This document shows, piece after piece, positions 24,691 through 34,128 of a stretch of 64,000 bases of DNA (position 1 is its first letter; every line of letters begins with the position of its first letter). The position numbers and the translations under genes are program-made. The DNA comes from Gambelia wislizenii (taxonomy: Eukaryota; Chordata; Lepidosauria; Squamata; Crotaphytidae). The notes beneath the pieces are model-generated. The model saw only the letters and a program-made list of their open reading frames with translations, made no database searches and was not told the origin of the DNA. The stretch is taken from assembly GCA_030847615.1 (NCBI GenBank), contig JAUMIR010000004.1:69471001-69535000 (forward strand). The letters run 5' to 3'.

Positions 24691-24913
24691 CAGGTCAACC
24701 CCCATATTCGTGGAGGATATGCTCCAAGACCACTCATAGATACCTGAAACTATGGATAATAGGGAACTCTATAATTTTCAATGAGATGAACACTAGAGGT
24801 TGACCACAGAATCACAGTGGAGGACCTAGAAATGCGTAGAGATAACATATTTTTTTCAGAGATGGATAAGTGAAACCATGGATACCAAATCCCTGGATAT
24901 GGGGGTTGATCTG
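24691..24913. mobile_element. Tigger/mariner-like MITE, 223 bp
   Basis: Terminal inverted repeats caggtcaacccccatattc (left) and its near complement gatatgggggttgatctg (right) are flanked by TA on both sides (24,689-24,690 and 24,914-24,915), the target duplication of Tc1/mariner/pogo elements. The interior 'ccatggataccaaatccc' is shared with the Tigger-like elements at 55,034 and 57,999. Confidence 0.75.
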
Positions 24914-25799
24914 TATGAGCATAAATCAAATATTTAGTTGTTGTCAACCACTTGAAATACTTCATCTATCTGGAAGTTTAAAAGCTACTGCCTGCTGCAT
25001 ATCTCTTTAAATGTTAAACGTCTTCATCTTGGCTATCTGGACTCCCACCTGCATCACTCTCCTTTTCAGAGTATACACCTACTACCTTTGTATCAGTTAT
25101 TCCTTTAAACGGGGGGGGGGGGAGAAGATGGCATAAATGGGGGGGGTTGATGGATTAGTAGTGATAGGTTGTTGCAGATGCTTGTAAACATAGCTTCTCA
25201 TGTGCATTTGTCAAGAATCAGCAAAAACCAAGCTTCTCCCTTCTGCACCTTCATATCAACAGCTGCATCCTATACAAAGGGATGGCAGAAAAATAGAGGG
25301 GGAAGGAGAGTCTGAATATTCCCAGAAATAAATCCAGTAAATAAGATAACAAATCAAGACTTTATATTAAAATGCCTTTAGAAGAGGGAGTCACGCTACT
25401 CTTTAGTTTATTCTGGCATTAATATAACCCTTGTCCGCATTCACATCTGGAGCAAGCCATCAAGCCTAGTTTAACAAGTGCACTCAAACAAATAAAGAGC
25501 ACTTAAAATAACAAGGACTCAATACAGCCTGTCTAGTAGTTTGCTCTTGTTGACATTCCTTGCTTTATTCTGCCACCGGCAAAGAACTCTGAATTTCACA
25601 AAACTTTTTCTTCCCCTAACTTGTGTGAAATGCTCACAAGAAGTCTCACTTGCTGACAACAAGACACCTGTTTATCTTGCCTCTATTAATCAAAAATATA
25701 TAAGTCAATTGCCCCCCCCCATTTGCAACAGACACACATACTACTGCTATCTATATACTAATCAATACAAAATCCAGGAGGGTGCTACAAAGATCTAGA
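24914..25799. other. No gene seen
   Basis: A G-run lies at about 25,110-25,122 and a C-run near 25,710. No open frame shows a recognised domain. Confidence 0.4.
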
Positions 25800-25804
25800 T
25801 ATAA

Positions 25805-26600
25805 ATTCAGCAAAACATTCTCCAGAGTCTCTGAGATTCTTTATTATTGAAGTGGTAAAACCAAGAGCCCCAAGATGCTGTATCTGTTGGGATGGAAACA
25901 GGGACTCTTTTCCATGTTTATCTGGAATCCATGATGCTGTAGTGATCCCATGATGTACTCGAGGTCCCTTTCCGCTCCCTGTTTGGATTGGGATCGGACC
26001 AGGAGATCGTCCAAGTAGGGATATACATGTATTCCTGAGCGTCTTTGGGAAGCTACTAAGGCAACCAGGATCTTTGTGAAAACCCTGGGAGCTGAAGAAA
26101 GGCCAACGGGGAGAGCCTTGTATTGAAAGTGTCTGTTGTAACAAAAACAAAGGAACGGGCGGTGGTCCCGATGAATTGGGATTGTAAGGTACGTGTCCTG
26201 CAAATCCAGAGAGGATAGATAATCTGGTCTTATGGCCTCCAGGATGTGCTTCAGGGTTTCCATCCTGAACTTTCTTTTCTTGACGAATTTGTTCACTCCC
26301 CTTAGATTCAGGACCGCTCTCCAAGTACCGTTCTTCTTGGGTACTAAGAAAAGTATGTAATAACAGCCCTTTCCCTGTTGTCATCCTTGAATCTCCTCTA
26401 TGGCTCCCATTCCTAACAAACGCTGAATGGCTTCCTTCATCAGGGATTGTTTGAGTTCGTCTTTGTGGACTGGTGTCGGCAGGAATCACTGTGGGAGAAG
26501 GCGAGAGAACTCTATCCGGTACCCCTGGCGGATAGACTGCAGGACCCACTTGTCTGAGGCAGAGTTTTCCCAAGCCCCCACGGATACCTGCAGTCTTCCT
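25805..26600 (-). pseudogene. DIRS-B reverse transcriptase, truncated
   Basis: Minus-strand translation gives the DIRS reverse transcriptase N-terminal half. The order is FLVPKKNGTWRAVLNLRGVN (about 26,290-26,350), KFRMETLKHILEAI, YLSSLDLQDTYLTIPIHRDH with the first catalytic Asp, FQYKALPVGLSSAPRVFTKI, and YPYLDDLLV with the YLDD active-site motif near 26,010-26,035. The frame at 25,844-26,296 is open for 150 codons, but an in-frame stop lies upstream near 26,385. The gene is cut off after 'GFQINMEKS' and the sequence then degenerates. In a complete element this enzyme copies element RNA into DNA together with RNase H, which is absent here. Not functional. Confidence 0.85.
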
Positions 26601-26601
26601 C

Positions 26602-27079
26602 CTACCTGAAGAAATTGTCATTGCTGAGATTTGGAATTCTGCTTGGTGGGCTGAGCGTGTGTAGTCTTTCCCACTCTGCCCTGTTGAGTTCTATGATGGT
26701 ATCTGTCCTCTCCCCAGCGTGGTCGTTGGGATCTGCCATCCCTGGAGCTAAACTGGTTTGAAGAGCTCCCACTCGAATGGTGGTTGCCGGTTGAACGAAA
26801 GGAACGATAGTGTTTAGAATATCTCTTCTCCTTTTTCTTAAGGGAGGCGAGTGTCCTCTTCTTGTTGTCCTTATCTTCAACTAGCACCGGCTCTAGTGAT
26901 TTCTCAAATAGTTTCTCTCTGAGGAATGGTGAAGAAACCAGATTCTGTTTGGATTTGAGGTCCACGTTCCAGGACTTAAGCCATACCTGTCATCTGGCAG
27001 CCACAGTTGCTGCTTGAGCTCTTGCACAGAACTGCACAGAATCCAAGGTGCTGTCTGCTAGGAAAGCCGAGACATTAGA
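26602..27079 (-). pseudogene. DIRS-B gag, C-terminal part
   Basis: Minus strand, directly upstream of the RT piece. It contains the DIRS gag core 'RRQVWLKSWNVDLKSKQNLV' followed by 'PFLREKLFEKSLEPVL', which is equivalent to 'RRSVWLKHWQVD...AFKGLKLFGEEALKGIL' in DIRS-A2. The C-terminus is basic and rich in Ser, Arg and Gln, as expected for nucleic-acid binding. No CCHC zinc knuckle is present, as is usual in DIRS gag. The N-terminal part continues beyond the L1 at 34,110. Confidence 0.75.
27061..27079. repeat. L1 target site duplication, left copy
   Basis: The 19-mer ggaaagccgagacattaga is repeated exactly at 34,110-34,128. The base before it (a) also matches the end of the poly(A) tail, so the true length is 19 or 20. 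Such duplications arise from target-primed reverse transcription. Confidence 0.95.
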
Positions 27080-28912
27080 CTTCCGGTCGGCAACGCGGCT
27101 GCGAACGGACGCAGGCAGCTCAGCGGGAGCAGCTTTGGCGTTCGCTAGACAGAAGAAGTCCTGACAATATTATTATTGGTGTCAGGAGAGCTTCTCCCTG
27201 GTGAAAGGGGGAGCAGAGTGGGCTCGTCAAGGCTCATTCCAGCGACCAGTGTCCTGTCCCTTTGCTCAAAGGTGAAGGGCAGAGCACAGGAGGCTGACGG
27301 AGCATCAGAGCCGGCAACGCTTCTGCCTAGTACCCCCTTCAAGGGGACATAGCAGCCTCACCGACTTTTTAAAAAAAGCGAAGAAACAACGAACTTACAG
27401 CCGAAGTAGAAACGAAACGTTGGGAGTCTGAATTCAGAAACTCTTTCATGGTGGAGTTATACATACGTGGGGCGGAAGAAGAGTGGTAGAGAGTAATAGG
27501 CGAAGAGAAGAAGGAGGAGGAGGAGGCGAGGAGAAGAAGGGAGAGGCGAGGCGGAGGGCTACCCAGAGAACAACAGCGACGGAGACGGAGACGGAGACGG
27601 AAACTGGAATAGAAGGGAAGACGGAGCGACTGCATGAGTGAGAAAGACTGAGTGAGAGGAAAGCGGCTCGGGAAGAAGTGGATTTACGAGGAGGGAGAAA
27701 GAAGGAAAGGAAAGGAAGACCCCGAGATTCTAGAGAACTGAGAACTGAGAAAGCTGAGAGCGGATTGAGAAAGGGTAAAGATACGGAGTGGAACGGAGCG
27801 GATTGGATCGGAGTAGAGGAGTAGAGGAGAGAAGGTCGGAGCCGTGTGGAAGGGTCTTGAGGAACGCGAGGGACGTGAGGAACGAAAGAAAATAATACAA
27901 TAAAGAAGAAAGAGACAATTGGGGGTTCCTTGCCTAGAGAGTAAGCCCTGGAGCATAATTAAGAAAAAAAGATACTGATGATAAGAGGAGGAAAGGGGTA
28001 AAAGAGATTGAGTGGAAATTGGAAAGAAGGAAAGGACGCTAAAGAGAGAGGCATAAGGAAAGTTTGGAGAAGGTGTAAGCGACGAAGCCTGTAAGGTGTA
28101 AGTGACGAAGCTTAGTTTTTTGATTGTTTTTTTGATTGGAGAGAGAAGCGTGAGAGAAATAACTATTAACACAAATTGTGACTGTATGACTTACTTGAAG
28201 TGACTGAGATAAAACCCCTCTATGGACTGTTTGGAAATAAGAGGAGGAGAAAGAACTGGAAAGATCTAACATATTACCGGGAATCTTATTGGGAAAATAG
28301 AGAGAAACTGACTCTCAAAGATTTAGAGATAGAGTAGAAACTTGAAATTAATTAACATTGGAAATCAAATACAAGAGGGGAAGAGAAAGGAGAGGGTTTA
28401 AAAGGTATCTAGAAAAGAAGTGTGTGTGGAAAACCAAACTGCTCCCTCCCTGACCCCTGATCCCTGATCTCCATTATGACTAAAGCTATAAATTGAGGAC
28501 TGTATAGGAAGTAACTAATAACTAATGAGTTTTGTGGGTAAGAAATCTGGCTATCATAAAAAACGGTTCTGAAATTGGTGGAGGGAATATTGAGAATATT
28601 AAATATATTAAGTATAAGCAATTCAGTATATATAATATTCTGGAGATATTGTATGCTGCATTGTATATAATATATAATTGGTGTAACTTATAAGTAGCGT
28701 ATGCACATATTTGCGATAGATAAATCTCTTGTAACACGCAAATAACTTGATATGCATCACAGGAAGATATAAATTATATATTTGTGTAGTATATAAATTG
28801 TAATACAGAAATTTGGTTATAAAGGAGAACCTACAGAATATATAAATAGACAAACTATTTTTTAAGCATCTCCAAATAGAAATAAGTAATTTTGCCTACT
28901 TCGGAAGACGCC
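27080..28912 (+). promoter_or_regulatory. L1 5' UTR with internal promoter-like start
   Basis: The first 60 bp are CpG-rich and begin with cttccggt, an ETS-type site (ACCGGAAG in reverse), exactly at the element's 5' end. That fits the internal Pol II promoter which L1 elements need. About 27,470-27,620 is strongly purine-rich, including aggaggaggaggcgagg and repeated cggaga units. From about 28,500 the UTR becomes very AT-rich up to the ORF1 ATG. Promoter activity is inferred from position and motif only. Confidence 0.6.
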
Positions 28913-30007
28913 ATGCCGGTTAAAAAAAATACACAACCACAAATCCAGACCTTAACGACAAGACGTCATTCAATAGAAATGCCTGAGATTCAGCAAACGT
29001 TAATACAGGAATTTAAAAAACTTAGGCAAGAAATGATATCAGAAATGAAAGAGATGAGGAAAGATGTGAAGAAGGAATTAGATGAGTTTGGAAAGAAACT
29101 GGATAAGATAGCGACTGACGTAGAGAACTTAAGTGGAGAAGTAGAGGAGCTTCAGAAAAAGTCAAAGAAATTGGAGAAAACAACGGAAGAAATAATTCTA
29201 GAGCAGGCACAGAATCGAGAAAGAAACCTAGAAGTACAATTGAAACTAAGAGAGAACTGTTTGAAATTAAGAGGGTTGATAGAGATGGAAAATGAAAATC
29301 TATATGAAAGGATCTTACCAAGCTTAGCAGACTATATTAAACTTCCCTATGAAAGGATGGAATTTGAGGTTGACAGAATTTTTAGAATTAGCTCGAAGAT
29401 TGCCAAACAAAGGATGCTCCCCCGAGATATTGTTATATATTTCACTAGGGGGAAGATTAAAGATCAAATTCTACAAGAAAATTTTAAATCCAAGCTAATG
29501 ATAGAAGATTGTGAAATCGAGATATATAAGGATATTCCTCCGCAAATATTAAAGAAAAGGAAGGAGTATCAATTCATTATTTCTAAACTACGGAGGAAAG
29601 ACATTCAATATAGATGGGAAAAAGTAGAAGGCATAACAGTCACGTATAATCAGAAAAAATATAGACTAAACACAGTAAAAAAAGCAAAAGATTTCATGGT
29701 AAAATTCAAGAAAGATTTTGGAGACAGAGAACAAAGGACAACAAATAATAATGAAGAAGCAAATCCCCCAAAAGAAGGCCTGGAGGAGATGGGGGAAAAA
29801 CAAACAGAGGAGATTGAGAAAATGAGAGGGAGTAAAGAAGGTGAAGAAAGAGAGTTAGAAAGAAAGGATGACAGTGAAGGAGAAGGAGAACTGGAGTTAG
29901 AGGAAAACGAAGAAGGAGAAGATGCTGGAGATATAGAAAGTGAGGAAGGATCATTGGAAGAGGCTGAAAAGGAAGAAAACCAGGAAGAGGAAACAGACAC
30001 TAGCTAA
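28913..30007 (+). CDS. L1 ORF1 protein (RNA-binding, coiled coil)
   Basis: ORF1p coats L1 RNA and forms the cytoplasmic ribonucleoprotein used in retrotransposition. The frame is open from a TTG at 28,892, but the first ATG is at 28,913, giving 364 residues (MPVKKNTQ...). Residues of about 25-105 form a heptad-rich, charged coiled coil for trimer formation. About 108-190 looks like the RRM (LKLRGLIE ... RDIVIYFTRGKIKDQIL), and about 190-275 the C-terminal domain (DIPPQILKKRKEYQFIISKL, then TVKKAKDFMVKF). The last 80 or so residues are a very acidic tail dominated by Glu and Asp, not found in human ORF1p. ORF2 starts 58 bp after the stop. There are no internal stops. Confidence 0.92.
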   Translation: MPVKKNTQPQIQTLTTRRHSIEMPEIQQTLIQEFKKLRQEMISEMKEMRKDVKKELDEFGKKLDKIATDVENLSGEVEELQKKSKKLEKTTEEIILEQAQNRERNLEVQLKLRENCLKLRGLIEMENENLYERILPSLADYIKLPYERMEFEVDRIFRISSKIAKQRMLPRDIVIYFTRGKIKDQILQENFKSKLMIEDCEIEIYKDIPPQILKKRKEYQFIISKLRRKDIQYRWEKVEGITVTYNQKKYRLNTVKKAKDFMVKFKKDFGDREQRTTNNNEEANPPKEGLEEMGEKQTEEIEKMRGSKEGEERELERKDDSEGEGELELEENEEGEDAGDIESEEGSLEEAEKEENQEEETDTS

Positions 30008-30065
30008 AGAGGTGATCAATTAAAAACAACATATAAATATAATAGTATTTAAATAAATAGTAAAA

Positions 30066-33000
30066 ATGAAAGGGAAAATTATATCTTGGAATGTTAAAGG
30101 GATGAACTCCCCACATAAAAGAAGTCAAATATTTCACAGATTGGAAAATCTGAAAGCGGAGGTTATATGCATTCAAGAAACCCATATAAAAGACAAAGAT
30201 CAGAGATTACTAAGAAATAAGAAACTGGGTCAGGAATTTATAAACTCTGGACAAGAAAAGAAAAAAGGAATAGTGATATACATAAATAGAAAGTGGTCAG
30301 CGAAAGAGGTATTAAAAGACCCTGATGGAAGATATTTAGGAGTGGAAACGAATTTGTTGGGGAGGAAAACGTTAATCATAGGGATATACGCACCATCGGA
30401 AAAGAGAGATGGTTTTTATAGAAATCTAATGAGAATACTTCTAGAAGCAGAGCATGAGAGTCTAATACTCTTAGGAGATTGGAACGGAGTTTTGGACCCG
30501 GTCAAAGATAGATCAGCAGGAAACCCAAAGAGGAAAGTGAAGCATGGAAAATTGCCAAAATCATTTGGAAAAATGATGGAAAATTTATCACTTATTGAAG
30601 TCTGGAGGCACCTATACGGAGAGAAGAAAGAGTATACATACTACTCAGACCGCCATAAAACCTTCTCTCGTATAGATATGTTCCTTGTCACTAAAAACAT
30701 CACAACAAACTTGGAAGGGATGGAAATATTGCCGAAGGTTATATCAGACCATAATATAATATTATTGTCTTTCAAAGATGTTAAGAAAGGATATAACTGG
30801 AGACTTAATGAATCATTATTGCAAGATGAGAAGATACAAGAAAAAGTAAGACAAGGACTAAAGAACTATTTCAAAGAAAATAGAGAAGGCGAGACATCAA
30901 TACAAAACGTATGGGATGCAAGTAAAGCAGTCCTGAGAGGGATCCTTATGCAAGCAAATTGGGAACGTAATAAAAAGAAAAAAGAGAAAACTCAAATTTT
31001 GCATGAGACTTTACAAAACAAAGAGAAAGAGCTCGAAAAAGACCCATCAAATGAGGTAATAATAAATGAATTGAAGATAATACAAGACCAAAGAAAGATG
31101 GAATATATGGAAGAGATTGAAAAAAAGATGAGATTTGTAAAGCAAAGATTCTATGAAGGTGGAAATAAAATCGGGAAATGGTTAGCTTATAGATTGAGAA
31201 AAGAACAAGAGAAGAAACAGATTCTGAGAATTAAGGAAAATGGAAATACAATAACAAATTCTGATAAAATCAGAGCCTGCTTTCAGAGATATTATACAAA
31301 TCTCTTTAAGGAACGCCAAATGAATCAAGAAAAGGAAGCCAAAATTAAAGAATATCTGAAATCACAAAAACTACAGAAAATAACCGATACAGATAGAGAA
31401 GAACTAGATAAACAAATAACGATAGAAGAAATAGAACATGCAATGAAAAAATTGAAAAATGGGAAAACCCCGGGCCCCGACGGATTTCCGGCCTTATTTT
31501 ACAAACTATTCGAAGAAGAGTTGAAGATCCCTCTGCTTAAGACACTCAATACAATAATTAGAGAAGGGGAAATGCCAACCTCCTGGGAGAATGCAAATAT
31601 CTCATTAATATTAAAAGAAAACAAGAATCCAGAAGAATTAACTAATTACAGGCCAATTGCATTATTAAACACGGACTATAAAATCTTTACTATAATCATG
31701 GCGGAACGCCTGAAGAAAGTATTAAATGAATGGATAGGACAAGACCAAACCGGTTTCTTACCGAATAGATATATGAGAAGCAACATAAGAAAGATAATAA
31801 ATCTGATAGAATATTTCGATAAACAGCCGGGAAAGAAGCTTTCAATAATATGCTTAGACGCGCAGAAAGCCTTCGATAGCGTCAATTGGGCCTGTATGAT
31901 AGAAACATTGAAGGAGTTAGGCTTAGGACAAAACTTCTTGAATGGAATTAAAGCGATATACAAAAACCAGACTGCTCAAATTATAATAAATGGCCAACGG
32001 ACTGAGAAAATAAGGATGGAGAAGGGAGTTCGTCAAGGATGCCCCCTTTCTCCATTATTGTTTATTACAGTTCTAGAATTACTATGCAGGGAAATAAGGC
32101 AAAATGATGATATACAGGGGGTAAGAATAAAGAAGCATACTTTTAAAATGTCAGTTTTTGCAGATGACATGGCAATAACATTAGAAAACCCATTACAATC
32201 TATAAAAAAATTACAGAGGGTATTAGAAGACTTTGGGGAGATCTCAGGCATAAAAATTAATAGGGACAAGACGGTAATGCTGACTAAAAACATGGAGAAA
32301 AAAGAGGAAGAAAAACTAAAAGAAATATCAGGCTTCCGAATAGAAAGGAAAATTAAGTACTTGGGCATAGTAATAACAAAAAATAATATAGACCTGGCTG
32401 AAAACAACTATAAGCTAAAATGGAAAGACATTAGGAAAGATTTGGATAATTGGAAACAGTTGAATTTAACAATAATGGGGAGAGTGGCAGCTGTTAAAAT
32501 GGTGATACTCCCGAAATTGTTGCACACCCTCCAAAATCTACCAATATTAAATAATGATAAGATGTTCAAAGAATGGGACAGAGATATATCTAAGTTTATA
32601 TGGAACAATAGGAGACCAAGAATAAGATGGAAACTGTTACAAGAGGAAAAGATGAGAGGGGGATTAAACCTCCCGAATTTAAAGTTATATCATCAATCCT
32701 GTGCATTAATATGGTTAAAAGAGTGGTTTCTATTAAAGGACGATAAGGTCTTAACTTTGGAAGGGAACGATTTAAGATACGGATTCCATGCTTACTTATG
32801 GTATCAAAAAGAGATTATAGACAAGAATTTCAATAACCACTTTGTCAGAAAATCTTTGTTGATAGCGTGGAAGAAAATGAAGAGGAAGATGTACATGAAG
32901 ATACCCCTATGGGTCTCCCCTCAAGAAGCGTTCAGAAGAACGGAGATGCTACATGTGGGAATATGGCGGACCTATAGGGATCTATTATGCGTGCAGAAAG

Positions 33001-33839
33001 GAGATATCAGTTTGAAAACAAGAGAGGAATTGGAACAGGAACAGATAAGCTGCAATTGGTTCCAGTATAGGCAAATCAGGGAGAGATACATGATAGACCA
33101 AAAGCTGACAGGAATAGAGGAGTCAAAAACAGAGTTTGATGAATTAATCATGGATGAAAAAGCCTTTAAGATATCAAGAGTATATAAGTTGCTGTTAAGA
33201 ATAGATTTAGAATCGGAAACGGTGAAAGAATTTATGATTAGTTGGTCACGAGACATTAGAGATAATATCCCAATAGAGAACTGGGAAATCCTATGGAAGA
33301 AAAGCATGAAATTATTAACAAGCAATGAATTGAAGGAGAATTGCTATAAAATGCAATACCGCTGGTATCTGACCCCCTCAAAGCTATCCAAAATGTATAA
33401 GGCAAGACCAGACAAATGTTGGAAGTGTGAAGAATCAAAAGGTACCTTCTTTCATATGTGGTGGTCATGCAAAACGGTGAAAAAAATTTGGATTAACATT
33501 CACAATTTGATAAGAAGAATAATTAAAAGGGATTTTGAATTAAGACCAGAATTATATCTCCTTAATATGTTTGACAGAGACTTCCCGAAGGAACAAAAAA
33601 GCATGATGATTTGCATGACCACCACAGCTCGTATTGTACTTGCTAGATACTGGAAAGTAAAAACAATCCCAAATAGTGAGGAATGGATGGGGAAATTATC
33701 GGAGGTAGCTAGAATGGAACAGCTCACGCGTTGGCTAAAATACCAAACCAACGCTGAATTCAGAAAAGAATGGGGTAAGCTAATCGAATTCTGGGCAGCC
33801 GAAGGAGAGAAGATAAGAACAATCTGGTTTACAGATTAA
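30066..33839 (+). CDS. L1 ORF2 protein (endonuclease/reverse transcriptase)
   Basis: This protein nicks target DNA and copies L1 RNA at the nick (target-primed reverse transcription). The ORF is complete, 1257 residues from the ATG, close to the usual 1.2-1.3 kb-codon size. Residues 1-235 are an APE-type endonuclease with WNV (N9), QETH (E38), LLGDWN (D138, N140), SRID (D204) and SDH (D228, H229). The reverse transcriptase spans about 450-780, with NYRPIALL, ICLDAQKAFD (D598), GVRQGCPLSPLLF and FADD at 698-701 (D700, D701). A C-terminal cysteine motif C-x2-C-x8-H-x4-C occupies C1118, C1121, H1130 and C1135. All key residues checked are present and no stop interrupts the frame. It could therefore be active; this needs an assay. 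Confidence 0.95.
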   Translation: MKGKIISWNVKGMNSPHKRSQIFHRLENLKAEVICIQETHIKDKDQRLLRNKKLGQEFINSGQEKKKGIVIYINRKWSAKEVLKDPDGRYLGVETNLLGRKTLIIGIYAPSEKRDGFYRNLMRILLEAEHESLILLGDWNGVLDPVKDRSAGNPKRKVKHGKLPKSFGKMMENLSLIEVWRHLYGEKKEYTYYSDRHKTFSRIDMFLVTKNITTNLEGMEILPKVISDHNIILLSFKDVKKGYNWRLNESLLQDEKIQEKVRQGLKNYFKENREGETSIQNVWDASKAVLRGILMQANWERNKKKKEKTQILHETLQNKEKELEKDPSNEVIINELKIIQDQRKMEYMEEIEKKMRFVKQRFYEGGNKIGKWLAYRLRKEQEKKQILRIKENGNTITNSDKIRACFQRYYTNLFKERQMNQEKEAKIKEYLKSQKLQKITDTDREELDKQITIEEIEHAMKKLKNGKTPGPDGFPALFYKLFEEELKIPLLKTLNTIIREGEMPTSWENANISLILKENKNPEELTNYRPIALLNTDYKIFTIIMAERLKKVLNEWIGQDQTGFLPNRYMRSNIRKIINLIEYFDKQPGKKLSIICLDAQKAFDSVNWACMIETLKELGLGQNFLNGIKAIYKNQTAQIIINGQRTEKIRMEKGVRQGCPLSPLLFITVLELLCREIRQNDDIQGVRIKKHTFKMSVFADDMAITLENPLQSIKKLQRVLEDFGEISGIKINRDKTVMLTKNMEKKEEEKLKEISGFRIERKIKYLGIVITKNNIDLAENNYKLKWKDIRKDLDNWKQLNLTIMGRVAAVKMVILPKLLHTLQNLPILNNDKMFKEWDRDISKFIWNNRRPRIRWKLLQEEKMRGGLNLPNLKLYHQSCALIWLKEWFLLKDDKVLTLEGNDLRYGFHAYLWYQKEIIDKNFNNHFVRKSLLIAWKKMKRKMYMKIPLWVSPQEAFRRTEMLHVGIWRTYRDLLCVQKGDISLKTREELEQEQISCNWFQYRQIRERYMIDQKLTGIEESKTEFDELIMDEKAFKISRVYKLLLRIDLESETVKEFMISWSRDIRDNIPIENWEILWKKSMKLLTSNELKENCYKMQYRWYLTPSKLSKMYKARPDKCWKCEESKGTFFHMWWSCKTVKKIWINIHNLIRRIIKRDFELRPELYLLNMFDRDFPKEQKSMMICMTTTARIVLARYWKVKTIPNSEEWMGKLSEVARMEQLTRWLKYQTNAEFRKEWGKLIEFWAAEGEKIRTIWFTD

Positions 33840-34109
33840 GGGTAGCTATTGGATATGAGATTATTGATCAATTTAATTTATCTCTCAATCAAAAGAATAC
33901 AGGTGATAGAGAAGAGTGCAGAAGGGGTTAAAGGAAATCCTGTGTTCAGGAGTTAACGGTATAACACAGTTAATTATAATAGTGATAGAAAGCCAATGAT
34001 AGAAGAAAACACAAAATTCAGACAACAATGTAAAGGAAGTATATGGATTTGTGTTATTTTATAGTTGTGAAACATGATTAAAATATAATAAATTAAAAAA
34101 AAAAAAAAA
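33840..34109 (+). terminator. L1 3' UTR, polyadenylation signal and A-tail
   Basis: This is a short AT-rich 3' UTR. AATAAA lies at 34,087-34,092, immediately followed by the A-tail at about 34,095-34,109, which abuts the right target duplication. The signal sits unusually close to the tail. Confidence 0.85.
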
Positions 34110-34128
34110 GGAAAGCCGAGACATTAGA
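34110..34128. repeat. L1 target site duplication, right copy
   Basis: Exact copy of 27,061-27,079, directly after the A-tail. Confidence 0.95.

Larger units (their letters stand above)
27080..34109 (+). mobile_element. Full-length L1 LINE, both ORFs open
   Basis: A 7.03-kb L1 element lies between perfect 19-20 bp target duplications and inserts antisense to the DIRS-B gag gene. It has a 1.83-kb 5' UTR, ORF1 (364 codons), a 58-bp spacer, ORF2 (1257 codons), a 270-bp 3' UTR with AATAAA and a pure A-tail. The coding strand is A-rich, as in other L1s. No premature stop or frameshift is visible in either ORF. The intact duplications and open frames point to a recent insertion. The layout resembles the diverse L1 lineages of lizards, though I have no alignment to name the subfamily. 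Confidence 0.93.

Noticed and set aside
25785..26621. 278-codon minus-strand frame over DIRS-B RT
   Set aside because: It is a different frame from the one encoding the RT motifs, and its start is in the wrong frame for gag. Shadow.
27684..28172. 162-codon minus-strand open frame in the L1 5' UTR
   Set aside because: The plus strand is purine-rich here, so the minus strand codes for Ser/Leu/Pro/Phe without stops by composition alone. There is no domain and no reason to propose an antisense ORF like primate ORF0.
28892..28912. Longer ORF1 starting seven codons upstream
   Set aside because: That start codon is TTG; the first ATG is at 28,913.
29650..30000. Serine-rich minus-strand frame opposite ORF1
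   Set aside because: It is the shadow of the acidic GA-rich tail of ORF1.
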